Of a DNA stretch of 64,000 nt, positions 52,755-61,743 are shown one piece after another. The notes under the pieces were generated by a model that worked only from the letters and a program-made list of their open reading frames with translations, made no database searches and had not been told where the DNA came from. Source of the DNA: Alteromonas_E sp965248545. GTDB taxonomy: Bacteria > Pseudomonadota > Gammaproteobacteria > Enterobacterales > Alteromonadaceae. Location: positions 2,232,001 through 2,296,000 of the forward strand of contig OZ252110.1 of assembly GCA_965248545.1 (NCBI GenBank). Direction: 5' to 3'. Position 1 is the first letter of the stretch. Each line of letters opens with the position of its first letter. Made by a program: the position numbers and the translations under genes.

Positions 52755-52963
52755 CTGGCCTGCTCTAATTGAAATAGAACTTCTACTGGAACATTAAAAT
52801 AGGCGGCAATCGATAGCGCAATTTGCACTGAGGGCGTAAATCGACCTGTTTCAATAGTACTAATCGTTTTTCTCGATACCCCGATAGCTGTAGCAAGCTC
52901 TTGTTGTGAAAGTCCCTGCATTGCTCTGTGCACCGCTATTGTATTCGTGACAACTTTATTCAT
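52751..52963 (-). CDS. small XRE-family HTH regulator
   Basis: The 70-residue protein is a lone Cro/CI HTH: RAMQGLSQQELATAIGVSRKTISTIETGRFTPSVQIALSIAAYFNVPVEVLF. It lacks any effector domain. Its start lies 8 nt inside the upstream membrane-protein gene, so the two are coupled. Such pairs (small HTH plus membrane protein) are common in stress-response modules. The triple dyad upstream of the operon is a likely autoregulatory site. Confidence 0.88.
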   Translation of the reverse strand: MNKVVTNTIAVHRAMQGLSQQELATAIGVSRKTISTIETGRFTPSVQIALSIAAYFNVPVEVLFQLEQAS

Positions 52964-53438
52964 CTTGTTCTCTCAAATTGACACATACAGTCGCACCATA
53001 GGCAATTAAGCTAATGCCCAGAAAACCAGAGAATATTTCACTTAACGAGATTGGCGCCATGTTAAACAAGCCAAAAATACCAGCACAACATATTATCATG
53101 ACAGCAAAAAAGCCCACCCTATGTGCTTTGAGACTTACAGTATTTAAAAACTCATCTTCGAAAGCTCCAAACCACGCTTGTTTGGAGAACCAATATTTGG
53201 TTTGCAGCCAATAGTGGCTTGCAAACGCTTCACGGTAGAAGAAAAAAATAGCTACGAATGAAAACAACACGGTCAACAGTATGACAACCCGTGCAGTTGC
53301 GCCAAAACTGTTTATCCAAGCTTCTAATAATCCAACTATCGATAACAGGACTAATCCAAAACCGACAATCAAGCTGGCACTTCCATAAGACTTAAGGTAC
53401 TGGTGTTCTTGATCTGGCGATATGCGGTGTCTATCCAT
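52956..53438 (-). CDS. membrane protein coupled to the XRE regulator
   Basis: The 160-residue protein has helices near SLIVGFGLVLLSIVGLLEAWI, ATARVVILLTVLFSFVAIFFFYREAF, VGFFAVMIICCAGIFGLF and IFSGFLGISLIAYGATVCVN, joined by a charged central loop with aromatic residues (HYWLQTKYWFSKQAWFG). It is the first gene of the two-gene unit, with GAGGAA before the ATG. No family was recognised with certainty. It may sense or control what the XRE protein responds to. Confidence 0.65.
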   Translation of the reverse strand: MDRHRISPDQEHQYLKSYGSASLIVGFGLVLLSIVGLLEAWINSFGATARVVILLTVLFSFVAIFFFYREAFASHYWLQTKYWFSKQAWFGAFEDEFLNTVSLKAHRVGFFAVMIICCAGIFGLFNMAPISLSEIFSGFLGISLIAYGATVCVNLREQDE

Positions 53439-53474
53439 AATGGCGTTCCTCTTTGAGTCATTTATCCAGCTAAT

Positions 53475-53534
53475 GAAACCTTTAGGTTCCAGTTTGATAC
53501 CTAAAGGTTACACTTGATACCTATGGGTATCAAG
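53475..53534. promoter_or_regulatory. three operator-like dyads upstream of the XRE/membrane unit
   Basis: AACCTTTAGGTT (53477-53488), ACCTAAAGGT (53499-53508) and a longer palindrome with arms CTTGATACC and GGTATCAAG (53513-53534) have centres about 21 and 20 bp apart, two helical turns. Two copies share TTGATACCTA. They begin about 40 nt before the membrane-protein start. TTGATA of the third dyad could also be a -35 box on the minus strand, with TAACCT 17 nt on. Confidence 0.65.
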
Positions 53535-53663
53535 TTTTTTTCTCATTGCATTGGCACTTAATGTTTTTATCGCGTAAGAAGTAATTGAAGTTTGCTATTA
53601 GTCTTCATTAGAGTAGTTTACCTTCTGATTCATATGGATTTTTAGTCAGAGAGCGTTACTTAT

Positions 53664-54403
53664 ATGCTGAGAAAGGAAGCTCAAGACCATTATGCTCGCA
53701 GTAGAGCCAGCGATAAGGCTCTATGGGCGCGTTTGGGGGGTAAACCCGACGTTCGGGGTAAGGTTGTTTTAGACATCGGTTGTTGTTGGGGTGGGTTATG
53801 TATCGATTTAGCAGAATCAGGCGCTAAAAAAGTCATCGGTGTGGATTTGACGGCAAGCAGGATTGAATTTTGTCGGGAAAATTTAATTACCCATTATCCG
53901 CATCTTGGCTCCGTCATTGAATATCACTGTTGCGCGCTAGCGGACCTTAAACTTGAGGATGATATTGATTTAGTCGTCTCCAAGGATACATTTGAACACG
54001 TTCAAGACCTAAGAAAACTGCTCTTAGATATTTATCGAGTGTTAAAACCCAATGGAATGTTGATGTCTGGTTTTGGTCCTCTTTATTATTCGTACTATGG
54101 CGATCACAAAGCAACCGGCGCACTGTTGCCTTGGTTTCACTTGTTGCTACCCGAATATATTTTGATCAATCGAATCAATAAAAAAGAGGATTGAGTCTCA
54201 CCTGTATAAAAGATCTGGGTTTAAACCAACTGACCCTGAAAGAGTATCTTGAGCTGTTTGAGCAAACGCCATTGGAGCTCGTCTTTCTAAAGACCAATGG
54301 TTCCGAGAGGCTAGTCTCAAAGATCTTTCGTCTGCTTGCCAAAATTCCGTTTCTTACCGAACTCTTCACGCAGAGTATTTATATTAAAATGCGAAAAAGG
54401 TAG
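53664..54403 (+). pseudogene. SAM-dependent methyltransferase gene broken by a one-base frameshift
   Basis: The first frame (53664-54194) encodes a class I methyltransferase: VVLDIGCCWGGLCIDLAESG is SAM motif I, GVDLTASRIEFC follows, and LDIYRVLKPNGMLMSGFG is the post-core strand. It ends abruptly in TGA after NKKED. The next frame (to 54403) carries GLSLTCIKDLGLNQLTLKEYLELFEQ and the C-terminal end. Adding one A to the A6 run at 54180-54185 joins both frames into one protein of about 245 residues of normal family length. The gene is therefore inactive, phase-variable or affected by a homopolymer sequencing error. Confidence 0.85.
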
Positions 54404-54423
54404 CGCGCGTATCAGTTGGCCAT

Positions 54424-55158
54424 TCAGTTTGACGACGAGTCAGCTAGAGGAACCTTAATGAAGGCTTGATGCTGATGTTTTATTTCAGCATTCGGCTCAG
54501 TGTTAAATCCATGGTTTGATTCGAAGGTTATGCGTTGTCCCGTCGTTGGATGGTTAAAACTGATTGAGTGGGCATGTAGCAACAAGCGCTCAGAAGCTGC
54601 CAATGCTGGCTCGTTGGCGTATAGCCTGTCCCCCAGAATAGGGTGCCCGATTGCTTGCATATGAACCCTGAGTTGATGTGAACGACCTGTCACTGGTTTT
54701 AGCTCCATCAAGGCACTGTATTGATCGCGGTGCAAGCAATGGTAGTGTGTCAGTGAGGGTTTACCTTGCTCATGATCGACTTTTTGTTTGGGGCGATTTG
54801 GCCAATCACAAATTAAGGGCAGATCAACACTACCAGAATCGGGAATATGGGTGCCATAAACGCGAGCGATGTAGGTCTTATCTACGTCTCGCTGCTGAAA
54901 CTGACGGGACAAGTTACTGTTGACGTCTTTTGACAGTGCCATCAACATAATCCCGCTAGTCGCCATATCGAGGCGATGCACAACAGAGGCTGTTGGATAC
55001 ACAGTTTGGACCCGTGTTTGTAAACTATCAAAGTGTTGTGGCGCACGTCCTCTTACACTCAGTAGCCCACTGGGCTTTTCAAGCACCAAAATATCTTCGT
55101 CTTGAAACAAAATCTTCAGATAAGGTTTTGTAGGTGGTTGATAGTGAAGCAAGACCAT
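54424..55158 (-). CDS. rluA: RluA-family pseudouridine synthase
   Basis: The 244-residue enzyme converts specific uridines in 23S rRNA (and tRNA) to pseudouridine. ILVLEKPSGLLSV and VVHRLDMATSGIMLMALSK hold the catalytic Asp of the H-R-L-D motif. LMELKPVTGRSHQLRVHMQAIGHPILGDRLYA is the RluA-specific block. No S4 domain is seen, as in RluA proper. The ATG shares bases with the rapA stop (TAATG), so it is coupled to rapA as in E. coli. Confidence 0.93.
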   Translation of the reverse strand: MVLLHYQPPTKPYLKILFQDEDILVLEKPSGLLSVRGRAPQHFDSLQTRVQTVYPTASVVHRLDMATSGIMLMALSKDVNSNLSRQFQQRDVDKTYIARVYGTHIPDSGSVDLPLICDWPNRPKQKVDHEQGKPSLTHYHCLHRDQYSALMELKPVTGRSHQLRVHMQAIGHPILGDRLYANEPALAASERLLLHAHSISFNHPTTGQRITFESNHGFNTEPNAEIKHQHQAFIKVPLADSSSN

Positions 55159-58001
55159 TAGGGGTTATTCACCAGTAAACGGACGGCGTCTAACTGTAAA
55201 TCTGCGTTTTGCATGATGGTATCCAATTGGGCAATTTGGCGATGGATAAAGTCAATCTCATCCTTGCGTATCGAGGGGTTGTGCTCAGACAATGCTTGTA
55301 GACGGTTGGCTTCATCTGACAGCAATGAGTGCATTTTCTCAATCGCATCGTGTTGAATTTGATTGGCCTGCTGATGCGCGTTCTTCTCGGCTATTTCCAA
55401 GTTTTGTTGGATAGCTGGCTTTAAGGCTTGGATCAGTTTGTTGGCAGTTGCTTTATTTACGGTAAACAAGTGCATCTCTTCTAAGTTCACGACCTTACCT
55501 TTAGCGTCAATACATAATGTAATTGGCGTCGTAGGTAAATAGCGTGTCAGTTGCAAATCTCGAGGAGCGGTTGCAGTGAGAACAAAACTGACCTGTAAGT
55601 AATAGGCACCTTTGGGTAGTGCCGCCTCCTTGATAAAGGCAATGCTGCTTTTGCCAATTACGTCAGTCAGTACCATATCAATACAGTTGTGAACCAAAGG
55701 GTGATCCCAACTGATAAATTGCAGGTGCTCCAAACTTGCAGCTGTTTCTCTGCGGTAGGTGACTTCCATTCCATCGTGACTTAGGCCTGGAACTTGGCTG
55801 ATCATTGATTCGGTTGGCATAAGTACGAAGCTGTGTAGATCTTTCTCATCCTGTTGAACACCGATGGCGTCGAACAAGCGGTTCATAAGCTGCGGCAATT
55901 GCCGAGAATGGTCTTGATTAGCAATAGCATCGAGCAAAGGTTCAATTTTTCCATGCCCTGCAGCATTCAGTTCGAGTAGTTTATCTCTACCCGCATCTAA
56001 TTGCGCCCGATATTGGAGGTTTAACGCTTTTGTTTGAGTAATCAAGTCGTCGCGCAACCGAAGATCACTCGGGTTGTGCAACGCATTGACCAGAAGGTGC
56101 TGTGTTTCTTCAAACACGCGCGTGCCTGTCGGGCATGTAGTCTGAAAAGCCTCTAGTCCCTCGGCATACCAATCAAACAAAATACTCTGGGCACTGTCTT
56201 GGAAGTAAGGAACATGAATGTGAATATCTCGTTTTTGGCCAATTCTATCCAGACGTCCAATGCGTTGTTCGAGCAAGTCGGGTACCAGTGGCAAGTCAAA
56301 TAACACCAGTTGATGCGCAAATTGAAAGTTACGCCCTTCACTGCCTATCTCACTGCAGATAAGTACCTGTGCCCCAGACTCTTGCTGTGCGAAATAATGT
56401 GCGGCTTTGTCGCGTTCTAGTAAGCTCATTCCTTCGTGAAAAACGGTGTTTCGGATCCCCGTTTTGACGCGAACGTGCTCAGCCAGTTGCTGTGCAGTTA
56501 CAGCACTAGCACAGATCACTAAGACCTTTTCTGGTTTTACATTGAGCAGATGTTCCAATAGCCAATTGACACGAGGGTCTATATCCAACCACTGCTCAAA
56601 TACTTCTGGTTGCTGTTCTGGATGAAGACAAGCGTGGGCATTGGTGCTGTTAACGCGGATCAATTCAAAATACGCGTCTGGCATCTTCATCGGATGTGGG
56701 GTTAATAAGCGGCTCGGAAAACCTTGAATCGCGGCGCGACGATTGCGAAAGAGTAAGCGGCCTGTGCCGTGTTGGTCAATTAAGGTATCGACTAAATTCC
56801 AACGCTGTTCTGAGTCATTAAAGTCGGTTTTGGCGGTTAGCCACTCTCCTGCAACTTGTTTGAGTCGTTGTAGCTCATTCTCATCAGGAATACGATGCGC
56901 GAGCAAAGGTTCTACAGCGTCAGCCAACTCACCATAATGTTGTTCTTCTTCAAGAAAGGTCTGGTAGTCGTGAAAACGGGCAGGGTCTAATAAACGCAAA
57001 CGCGCAAAATGACTCTTGTGACCAAGCTGGTCAGGGGTAGCCGTCAGCAATAAGACCCCTTTTGTGACACCTGCGAGCTTTTCGATTGCAGTGTATTCTA
57101 CTGATGGAGATTCGGGTTGCCATTGCAAATGATGAGCTTCATCAACGATGAGTAGGTCCCACTCGGCATCCATGGCTTGCTGATGCTGTTTAGTGTTTTC
57201 GGCTAAAAAACTAAGTGAGCACAAAACCAACTGTTCGGTCTCGAAAGGGTTAACTGAATGTTCAGCGTATTCAGCTTCAATTGCTTCGCAGCGGCTTTGA
57301 TCAAATACTGCAAACGAGAGATTTACGCGACGCAACATTTCTACTAACCATTGATGCACCAAACTATCGGGTACAGCGATCAGTACCCTTTGCGCTCGAC
57401 CCGTTTTGAGTTGCTGATGAATGATCAATGCCGCTTCTATGGTTTTTCCTAAACCCACTTCATCTGCGAGTAACACCCGCGGTGCGTGACGTTTGCCCAC
57501 TTCCGCTGCGATGTGCAATTGATGGGGGATGAGATCGATACGAGCGCCCGCCATGCCCAACGTATCGGATGTCAGATACTGATGCTGAGCCGCTAGGCAT
57601 GCCGCACGTAAGTCAAACCACTTGGGATCATCCAGTTGGAGACTAAACAGACGTTTTTCCGGTTGGTGTAGACGAATATGATGATCAAGCTGAACTTCGT
57701 GGATTTTTGCGTCTTGTTTATTGTCTTCCCGGATGCCAATGTATTGCAGAACTCCACCACTGTCTTGCAATGACGTAATCGTCATCGACCATCCTTCTTC
57801 ACTCTTAATCTCATCACCCGGCGCAAATTGAAGTCGGGTCAGAGGTGCACTCGCGAGTGCATAAGTTCGTTGTTCTTCGGTCGCTGGAAAAAGTATATCG
57901 ACGCTTCGGGCGCTGACGGCGATTATTGCCCCTAAACCCAGATCTGGCTCAGTATTGCTTATCCAACGTTGACCGATGGTAAAAGGGACGGTATTTGCCA
58001 T
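55158..58001 (-). CDS. rapA: RNA polymerase-associated ATPase RapA
   Basis: The 947-residue Swi2/Snf2-type enzyme recycles RNA polymerase after transcription. FTIGQRWISNTEPDLGLGAI opens the Tudor-like N domain, then VLLADEVGLGKTIEAALI (Walker A), LLIVDEAHHLQW (DEAH) and LLLTATPDQLGHKSHFARLRLL. SEIGSEGRNFQFAHQLVLFDLP and QRIGRLDRIGQKRDI are in the second lobe. The C-terminal part is as long as in E. coli RapA. Its stop is coupled to rluA. Confidence 0.97.
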   Translation of the reverse strand: MANTVPFTIGQRWISNTEPDLGLGAIIAVSARSVDILFPATEEQRTYALASAPLTRLQFAPGDEIKSEEGWSMTITSLQDSGGVLQYIGIREDNKQDAKIHEVQLDHHIRLHQPEKRLFSLQLDDPKWFDLRAACLAAQHQYLTSDTLGMAGARIDLIPHQLHIAAEVGKRHAPRVLLADEVGLGKTIEAALIIHQQLKTGRAQRVLIAVPDSLVHQWLVEMLRRVNLSFAVFDQSRCEAIEAEYAEHSVNPFETEQLVLCSLSFLAENTKQHQQAMDAEWDLLIVDEAHHLQWQPESPSVEYTAIEKLAGVTKGVLLLTATPDQLGHKSHFARLRLLDPARFHDYQTFLEEEQHYGELADAVEPLLAHRIPDENELQRLKQVAGEWLTAKTDFNDSEQRWNLVDTLIDQHGTGRLLFRNRRAAIQGFPSRLLTPHPMKMPDAYFELIRVNSTNAHACLHPEQQPEVFEQWLDIDPRVNWLLEHLLNVKPEKVLVICASAVTAQQLAEHVRVKTGIRNTVFHEGMSLLERDKAAHYFAQQESGAQVLICSEIGSEGRNFQFAHQLVLFDLPLVPDLLEQRIGRLDRIGQKRDIHIHVPYFQDSAQSILFDWYAEGLEAFQTTCPTGTRVFEETQHLLVNALHNPSDLRLRDDLITQTKALNLQYRAQLDAGRDKLLELNAAGHGKIEPLLDAIANQDHSRQLPQLMNRLFDAIGVQQDEKDLHSFVLMPTESMISQVPGLSHDGMEVTYRRETAASLEHLQFISWDHPLVHNCIDMVLTDVIGKSSIAFIKEAALPKGAYYLQVSFVLTATAPRDLQLTRYLPTTPITLCIDAKGKVVNLEEMHLFTVNKATANKLIQALKPAIQQNLEIAEKNAHQQANQIQHDAIEKMHSLLSDEANRLQALSEHNPSIRKDEIDFIHRQIAQLDTIMQNADLQLDAVRLLVNNP

Positions 58002-58337
58002 TAACGAGACTCCAGAAGATAGCGGTTACGAAAAAGGCGGGTATTGTAGCGATAAGTGTAGCAAAGTCACCTCAATTCGCTGGTCGTAACAGAGCGCGTT
58101 GGCGCATTCGTGTGGGCATCGGCAATAGACTTGGTTGGTGACCGTCAAATGAGCGGGAAAATTAGTCAAAAAAATCAGGTGCGAATATAGTCAAATTTGT
58201 TATGGTGGAGATAACACGTTGTAGAGAATCAACGTGACAAGCGGTGCAGGTGAAAAGCCACTTTTTCCTGACGCTTCACAGGCATCGCCTTCGCCTCTGC
58301 AAAACGCAGTTTTTGTCGTTGAATATTGGAGTAACGG
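58002..58337. other. divergent region between rapA and phoH
   Basis: This 336-nt gap separates two outward-reading genes and should hold both promoters. I see no box pair of good quality. GTTAT/ATAAC arms at 58199-58215 and a short C-T-G-C hairpin before a T run at 58297-58314 are too weak to name. A reading frame from 58234 overlaps phoH and looks like chance. Confidence 0.5.
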
Positions 58338-59735
58338 ATGCCAAGAAAAAAAGTGCCTTCCACAAAGATCTACGTGCTTGATACCAACATTCTTTTGCAC
58401 GAACCGACGGCTTTTTTATCTTTCAAAGAAAATGATGTTGTGGTTCCTATGACCGTTCTTGAGGAACTCGATTACATTAAAGACAGCAAAAAAGATGTTG
58501 CCCGTGACGCCAGGATTTCGATTCGCTCGATGGAGAATCTGCTTCACGACGCGACGCCTGAGGAAATGTTAGACGGGGTATCAATGGAAGGATTAACCGC
58601 GGGGGAGGCTGCTCCTACTGGCCGGTTATCGATTTTTGCAGACCTCAACATGCCGGTAAACCAACAAGTTTTTACCAGCAATGAAAATGACAATCGGATT
58701 ATCAATGTCGCGTTGCATTTGCAGCGGACCAAAGCACCTCGTCAAGTTATTTTGGTGACCAAAGACATTAATATGCGCCTCAAAGCCAAGGGTGCAGGAA
58801 TGGAATTGGTCGAAGACTACCGCACGGACCAGTTGGTCAGTGACATCAAATACTTGTCTAAAGGCTATCATCAATTCGAAGGTGACTTTTGGACTAAAGT
58901 GAAATCGGTCGACAGCCGAACTGAAGGCCGCGATACCATCCATACCATTCCGAGAAAAGTGCTACCAGAAGCGTACATCAATGAATTCTTACTCGATGAC
59001 ACCGAGCATTTTGCTGGTCTGGTAGAATCGATGGATGAAGAAACAATGGAAGTCCTAGACCTCGGTTATGAGCGGCTAATGGGTCGACATGCATGGGGCA
59101 TTACGCCAAAAAACATTGGCCAGGCTCTGGCTTTTCACGCCTTACTCGATCCCCACATCGATTTGGTCATCATGACCGGGCCAGCCGGCTCAGGTAAGAC
59201 CTTGCTCGCGCTTGCGGCTGCGCTGGAAATGACAGTCGAACGGAACATGTATGACAAGATTATCGTGACGCGAAGCACGCCTGAAATTGCGGAATCAATC
59301 GGTTTCTTACCCGGCACAGAAGAGGAAAAAATGGCGCCTTGGCTAGCAGCCATAACTGACTCGCTTGAGGTGCTTCATAAGAATGATGAGAACACTAAAG
59401 GCTCGATGAATTACATCATGGAGAAGGCCAACATTCAGTTCAAGTCAGTTAACTTTATGCGCGGCCGTAGCTTACAGAATGCAATCGTTATTCTGGATGA
59501 GGCGCAGAACCTAACGGCTTCCCAACTCAAAACCATCATTACCCGGTGTGGAGAGGGAACCAAGCTCATTTGTAGTGGCAACCTGGCGCAAATTGATAGC
59601 AATTACCTCAGTGCCGTAACGTCGGGACTGACCTATATAGTCGAAAAGTTCAAGAACTTTTCGGGCAGCGCCACCATCAATTTAGATGGCGTTGTGCGTT
59701 CGCGTCTCGCCGAATTTGCTGAGGAGCAGCTATAA
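58338..59735 (+). CDS. PhoH-family ATPase with N-terminal PIN domain
   Basis: The 465-residue protein has a PIN RNase-like domain (KIYVLDTNILLHEPTAFLSF, then VVPMTVLEELDYIK and ILVTKDINMRLKAKG with metal-binding Asp residues). The PhoH P-loop ATPase follows: MTGPAGSGKTLLALAAAL, MRGRSLQNAIVILDEAQNLTASQLKTIITRCGEGTKL and SGNLAQID. The PIN-PhoH layout suggests an RNA helicase-nuclease. The related YlaK family is widespread; its targets are not settled. ATG is preceded by GGAGTAACGG. Confidence 0.92.
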   Translation: MPRKKVPSTKIYVLDTNILLHEPTAFLSFKENDVVVPMTVLEELDYIKDSKKDVARDARISIRSMENLLHDATPEEMLDGVSMEGLTAGEAAPTGRLSIFADLNMPVNQQVFTSNENDNRIINVALHLQRTKAPRQVILVTKDINMRLKAKGAGMELVEDYRTDQLVSDIKYLSKGYHQFEGDFWTKVKSVDSRTEGRDTIHTIPRKVLPEAYINEFLLDDTEHFAGLVESMDEETMEVLDLGYERLMGRHAWGITPKNIGQALAFHALLDPHIDLVIMTGPAGSGKTLLALAAALEMTVERNMYDKIIVTRSTPEIAESIGFLPGTEEEKMAPWLAAITDSLEVLHKNDENTKGSMNYIMEKANIQFKSVNFMRGRSLQNAIVILDEAQNLTASQLKTIITRCGEGTKLICSGNLAQIDSNYLSAVTSGLTYIVEKFKNFSGSATINLDGVVRSRLAEFAEEQL

Positions 59736-59795
59736 TAGTACTGTTGTCGTGCTGTATGGTGCAGCACGGCTGTCAACAATAGGTGTGAACATTCG

Positions 59796-60734
59796 ATGGC
59801 TGAGCTGCTGTTCAACCGTATGCGCGACTATAAGGCATCAATCCTGATTGTCGATGATGAGCCTATCAATATAGAAATATTGGCGCATAACTTACAGACT
59901 CAATATTGGGTTCACGCGGTGAATTGTGGACGCGCGGCACTAGAATTTGTGCAAGAAAGACCCGTCGACCTAATCCTTTTAGATGTAAAAATGCCAGACT
60001 TATGTGGTTTTGAAGTTCTCCGACAGCTCAAAAAACTGCCTCACCGATGTGATATTCCGGTCATGTTTGTAACTGGCCAAGATTCCACCGATGACGAACT
60101 AAAAGCGTTGCGCCTTGGTGCTGTAGATTACATTCGCAAGCCGTTTCGAATGCCATTAGCAATGGCTAGGATTGGGGTGCAAATTGAGCTCAAATTGAAA
60201 AGCGATTTACTCGAGAGTATGGCAAGTGCAGACGGTTTGACGGGTATTGCCAATCGTCGGAAGTTTGATGAGTCCTTTGCTGCCCTTTACAAAGACTGCG
60301 CGCGTAATATTCGCTCCTTAGCTCTCGTTTTAGTCGATATCGATTACTTCAAACAATATAACGATCGCTATGGTCACAGTGCTGGAGATGAAGCTCTTAA
60401 GCGAGTGGCGGCAGTATTGCATGAGGTTGGTCAACGTGCGATGGATGTAGTAGCGAGAGTAGGGGGGGAAGAATTTGCCCTCATTTTGCCGGGTGTCGAC
60501 CCGTCACATTTGCGTGATCTGTGTTTCAAAATTCACACATCCATAGCAGCCCTTGCGATAGAGCATGGCGATTCGGAAGTTTCTCAGCATTTAACGGTTA
60601 CGATTGGTGCTGTCAGCATTCAGCCCATTGCCGGTGGGCACCCACAGGCACTCTATGACCACGCGGATAGATTGTTATACAAAGCCAAGAATCAGGGTCG
60701 TGCACAAACAGTACACGCCATTCTCAATAAGTAA
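59796..60734 (+). CDS. response regulator diguanylate cyclase (REC-GGDEF)
   Basis: The 312-residue protein has a REC domain (SILIVDDEPINIEILAHNL, DLILLDVKMPDLCGFEVLR with the acceptor Asp, VDYIRKPF). A GGDEF domain starts at SADGLTGIANRRKFDE, with GGEEF near residue 223. RAMD stands five residues before it as an inhibitory site. Phosphorylation should raise c-di-GMP. No kinase gene is adjacent. It is one of two diguanylate cyclases in the window, and may belong to an unlinked histidine kinase. Confidence 0.94.
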   Translation: MAELLFNRMRDYKASILIVDDEPINIEILAHNLQTQYWVHAVNCGRAALEFVQERPVDLILLDVKMPDLCGFEVLRQLKKLPHRCDIPVMFVTGQDSTDDELKALRLGAVDYIRKPFRMPLAMARIGVQIELKLKSDLLESMASADGLTGIANRRKFDESFAALYKDCARNIRSLALVLVDIDYFKQYNDRYGHSAGDEALKRVAAVLHEVGQRAMDVVARVGGEEFALILPGVDPSHLRDLCFKIHTSIAALAIEHGDSEVSQHLTVTIGAVSIQPIAGGHPQALYDHADRLLYKAKNQGRAQTVHAILNK

Positions 60735-60741
60735 TTTTCAA

Positions 60742-61743
60742 TTAGTTTGCAGCGCGCGCGGGTAATACTGCCTGGGTGGTGAATTGGTCACGATTGATCG
60801 CCAGCATACTGTCAACGCCCGCTTCACCAAGCAGCATTAAACTTGGTCCTGTCGGCTCCATTAAAATGTAATTCAAGCCGTCAATCATGATCGTTTTATC
60901 TTGCGCCGTCGCGGTTAAATTGACTGCTAATAGTGCATGATTGGGTAAGAACACCATACGCAAGGGGACATTGGGCAAAAAGGCGCGGATGATTGCTGCT
61001 GCCAACACAGTTTTGCTGTCGCAGTCCCCTTTGTTTTGATTGAGCAAGGATATTGGCGGTAGAAATCCCGAGCCATTTGTCGCCACGCGGTCTGTGAGTG
61101 TTGAATACGGGATGCTCTGGAGCCAAGTCAGCATTAGATTGATGTACTCACGAGCATCACTACTGGCATCAAGCTTTTCATATAGGGCTTGAGAAAGTGG
61201 AATAAGCGCCCGCGTGCTCTCTTCTACGTACCGCAGGTGGTCTGGCTTAATAGCCTTTTCATTCATTTGTGTCCTGTAGCGTTCATAATAGTTCTTACGC
61301 AAGTATTCATCATATGCTTGTTGTTCTCGCTCACGCATTTGGGCCTGGTATTCGGCAATTTTTTCAGGGAAACGACTACTCACTTCGATGTCGATTAGGT
61401 CGCCATTCGGACGAATATCGATGCGCACCTGCTTGGGGTCGTATGTTCTGGCATGATGGAATAAAGATACGACAACATGACGTTGAGCCACAGCTGGCTG
61501 ATAATTGCGTTGTGTTGTTGGTAAAGACGCGATGTCTGCCTGATTGAGCGCAAAGGATAGTGATTGTGGCTGGCGATTTTCATCTTGCCATTGGTAACTG
61601 TACTCAACCGTGTCTGCAACCGTTTGGCGACTAAAACTCTGCTGTGCGCTGGCCGTATTGATTAACAACCAGGCGCACAGTCCTAGCGCTGTAGTTTGTA
61701 CTAACGTGTTTCTGTCATTTCGGCTTCGTGAGTTTCTGGACAT
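60742..61743 (-). CDS. exported transglutaminase-like protein
   Basis: From ATG 61743 the protein has about 333 residues, with a signal segment (LVQTTALGLCAWLLINTASA). Beta-rich and helical parts (SFALNQADIASLPTTQRNYQPA, ERYRTQMNEKAIK) follow. A transglutaminase-like core near residue 240 carries NKGDCDSKTVLAAAIIRAF (catalytic Cys), FLPNHALLAVNL (His) and ILMEPTG (an acidic residue). Such cores act as proteases or crosslinkers in the periplasm. The first 43 nt overlap the cysG end. The role is unknown. Confidence 0.75.
   Translation of the reverse strand: MSRNSRSRNDRNTLVQTTALGLCAWLLINTASAQQSFSRQTVADTVEYSYQWQDENRQPQSLSFALNQADIASLPTTQRNYQPAVAQRHVVVSLFHHARTYDPKQVRIDIRPNGDLIDIEVSSRFPEKIAEYQAQMREREQQAYDEYLRKNYYERYRTQMNEKAIKPDHLRYVEESTRALIPLSQALYEKLDASSDAREYINLMLTWLQSIPYSTLTDRVATNGSGFLPPISLLNQNKGDCDSKTVLAAAIIRAFLPNVPLRMVFLPNHALLAVNLTATAQDKTIMIDGLNYILMEPTGPSLMLLGEAGVDSMLAINRDQFTTQAVLPARAAN

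Noticed and set aside
54180..54185. Programmed -1 frameshift in the methyltransferase
   Set aside because: The heptamer is T AAA AAA, which is not a canonical slippery site in this frame; a one-base loss explains the sequence better.
58234..58452. Possible leader peptide upstream of phoH
   Set aside because: The frame overlaps phoH out of phase and has no motif; likely chance.
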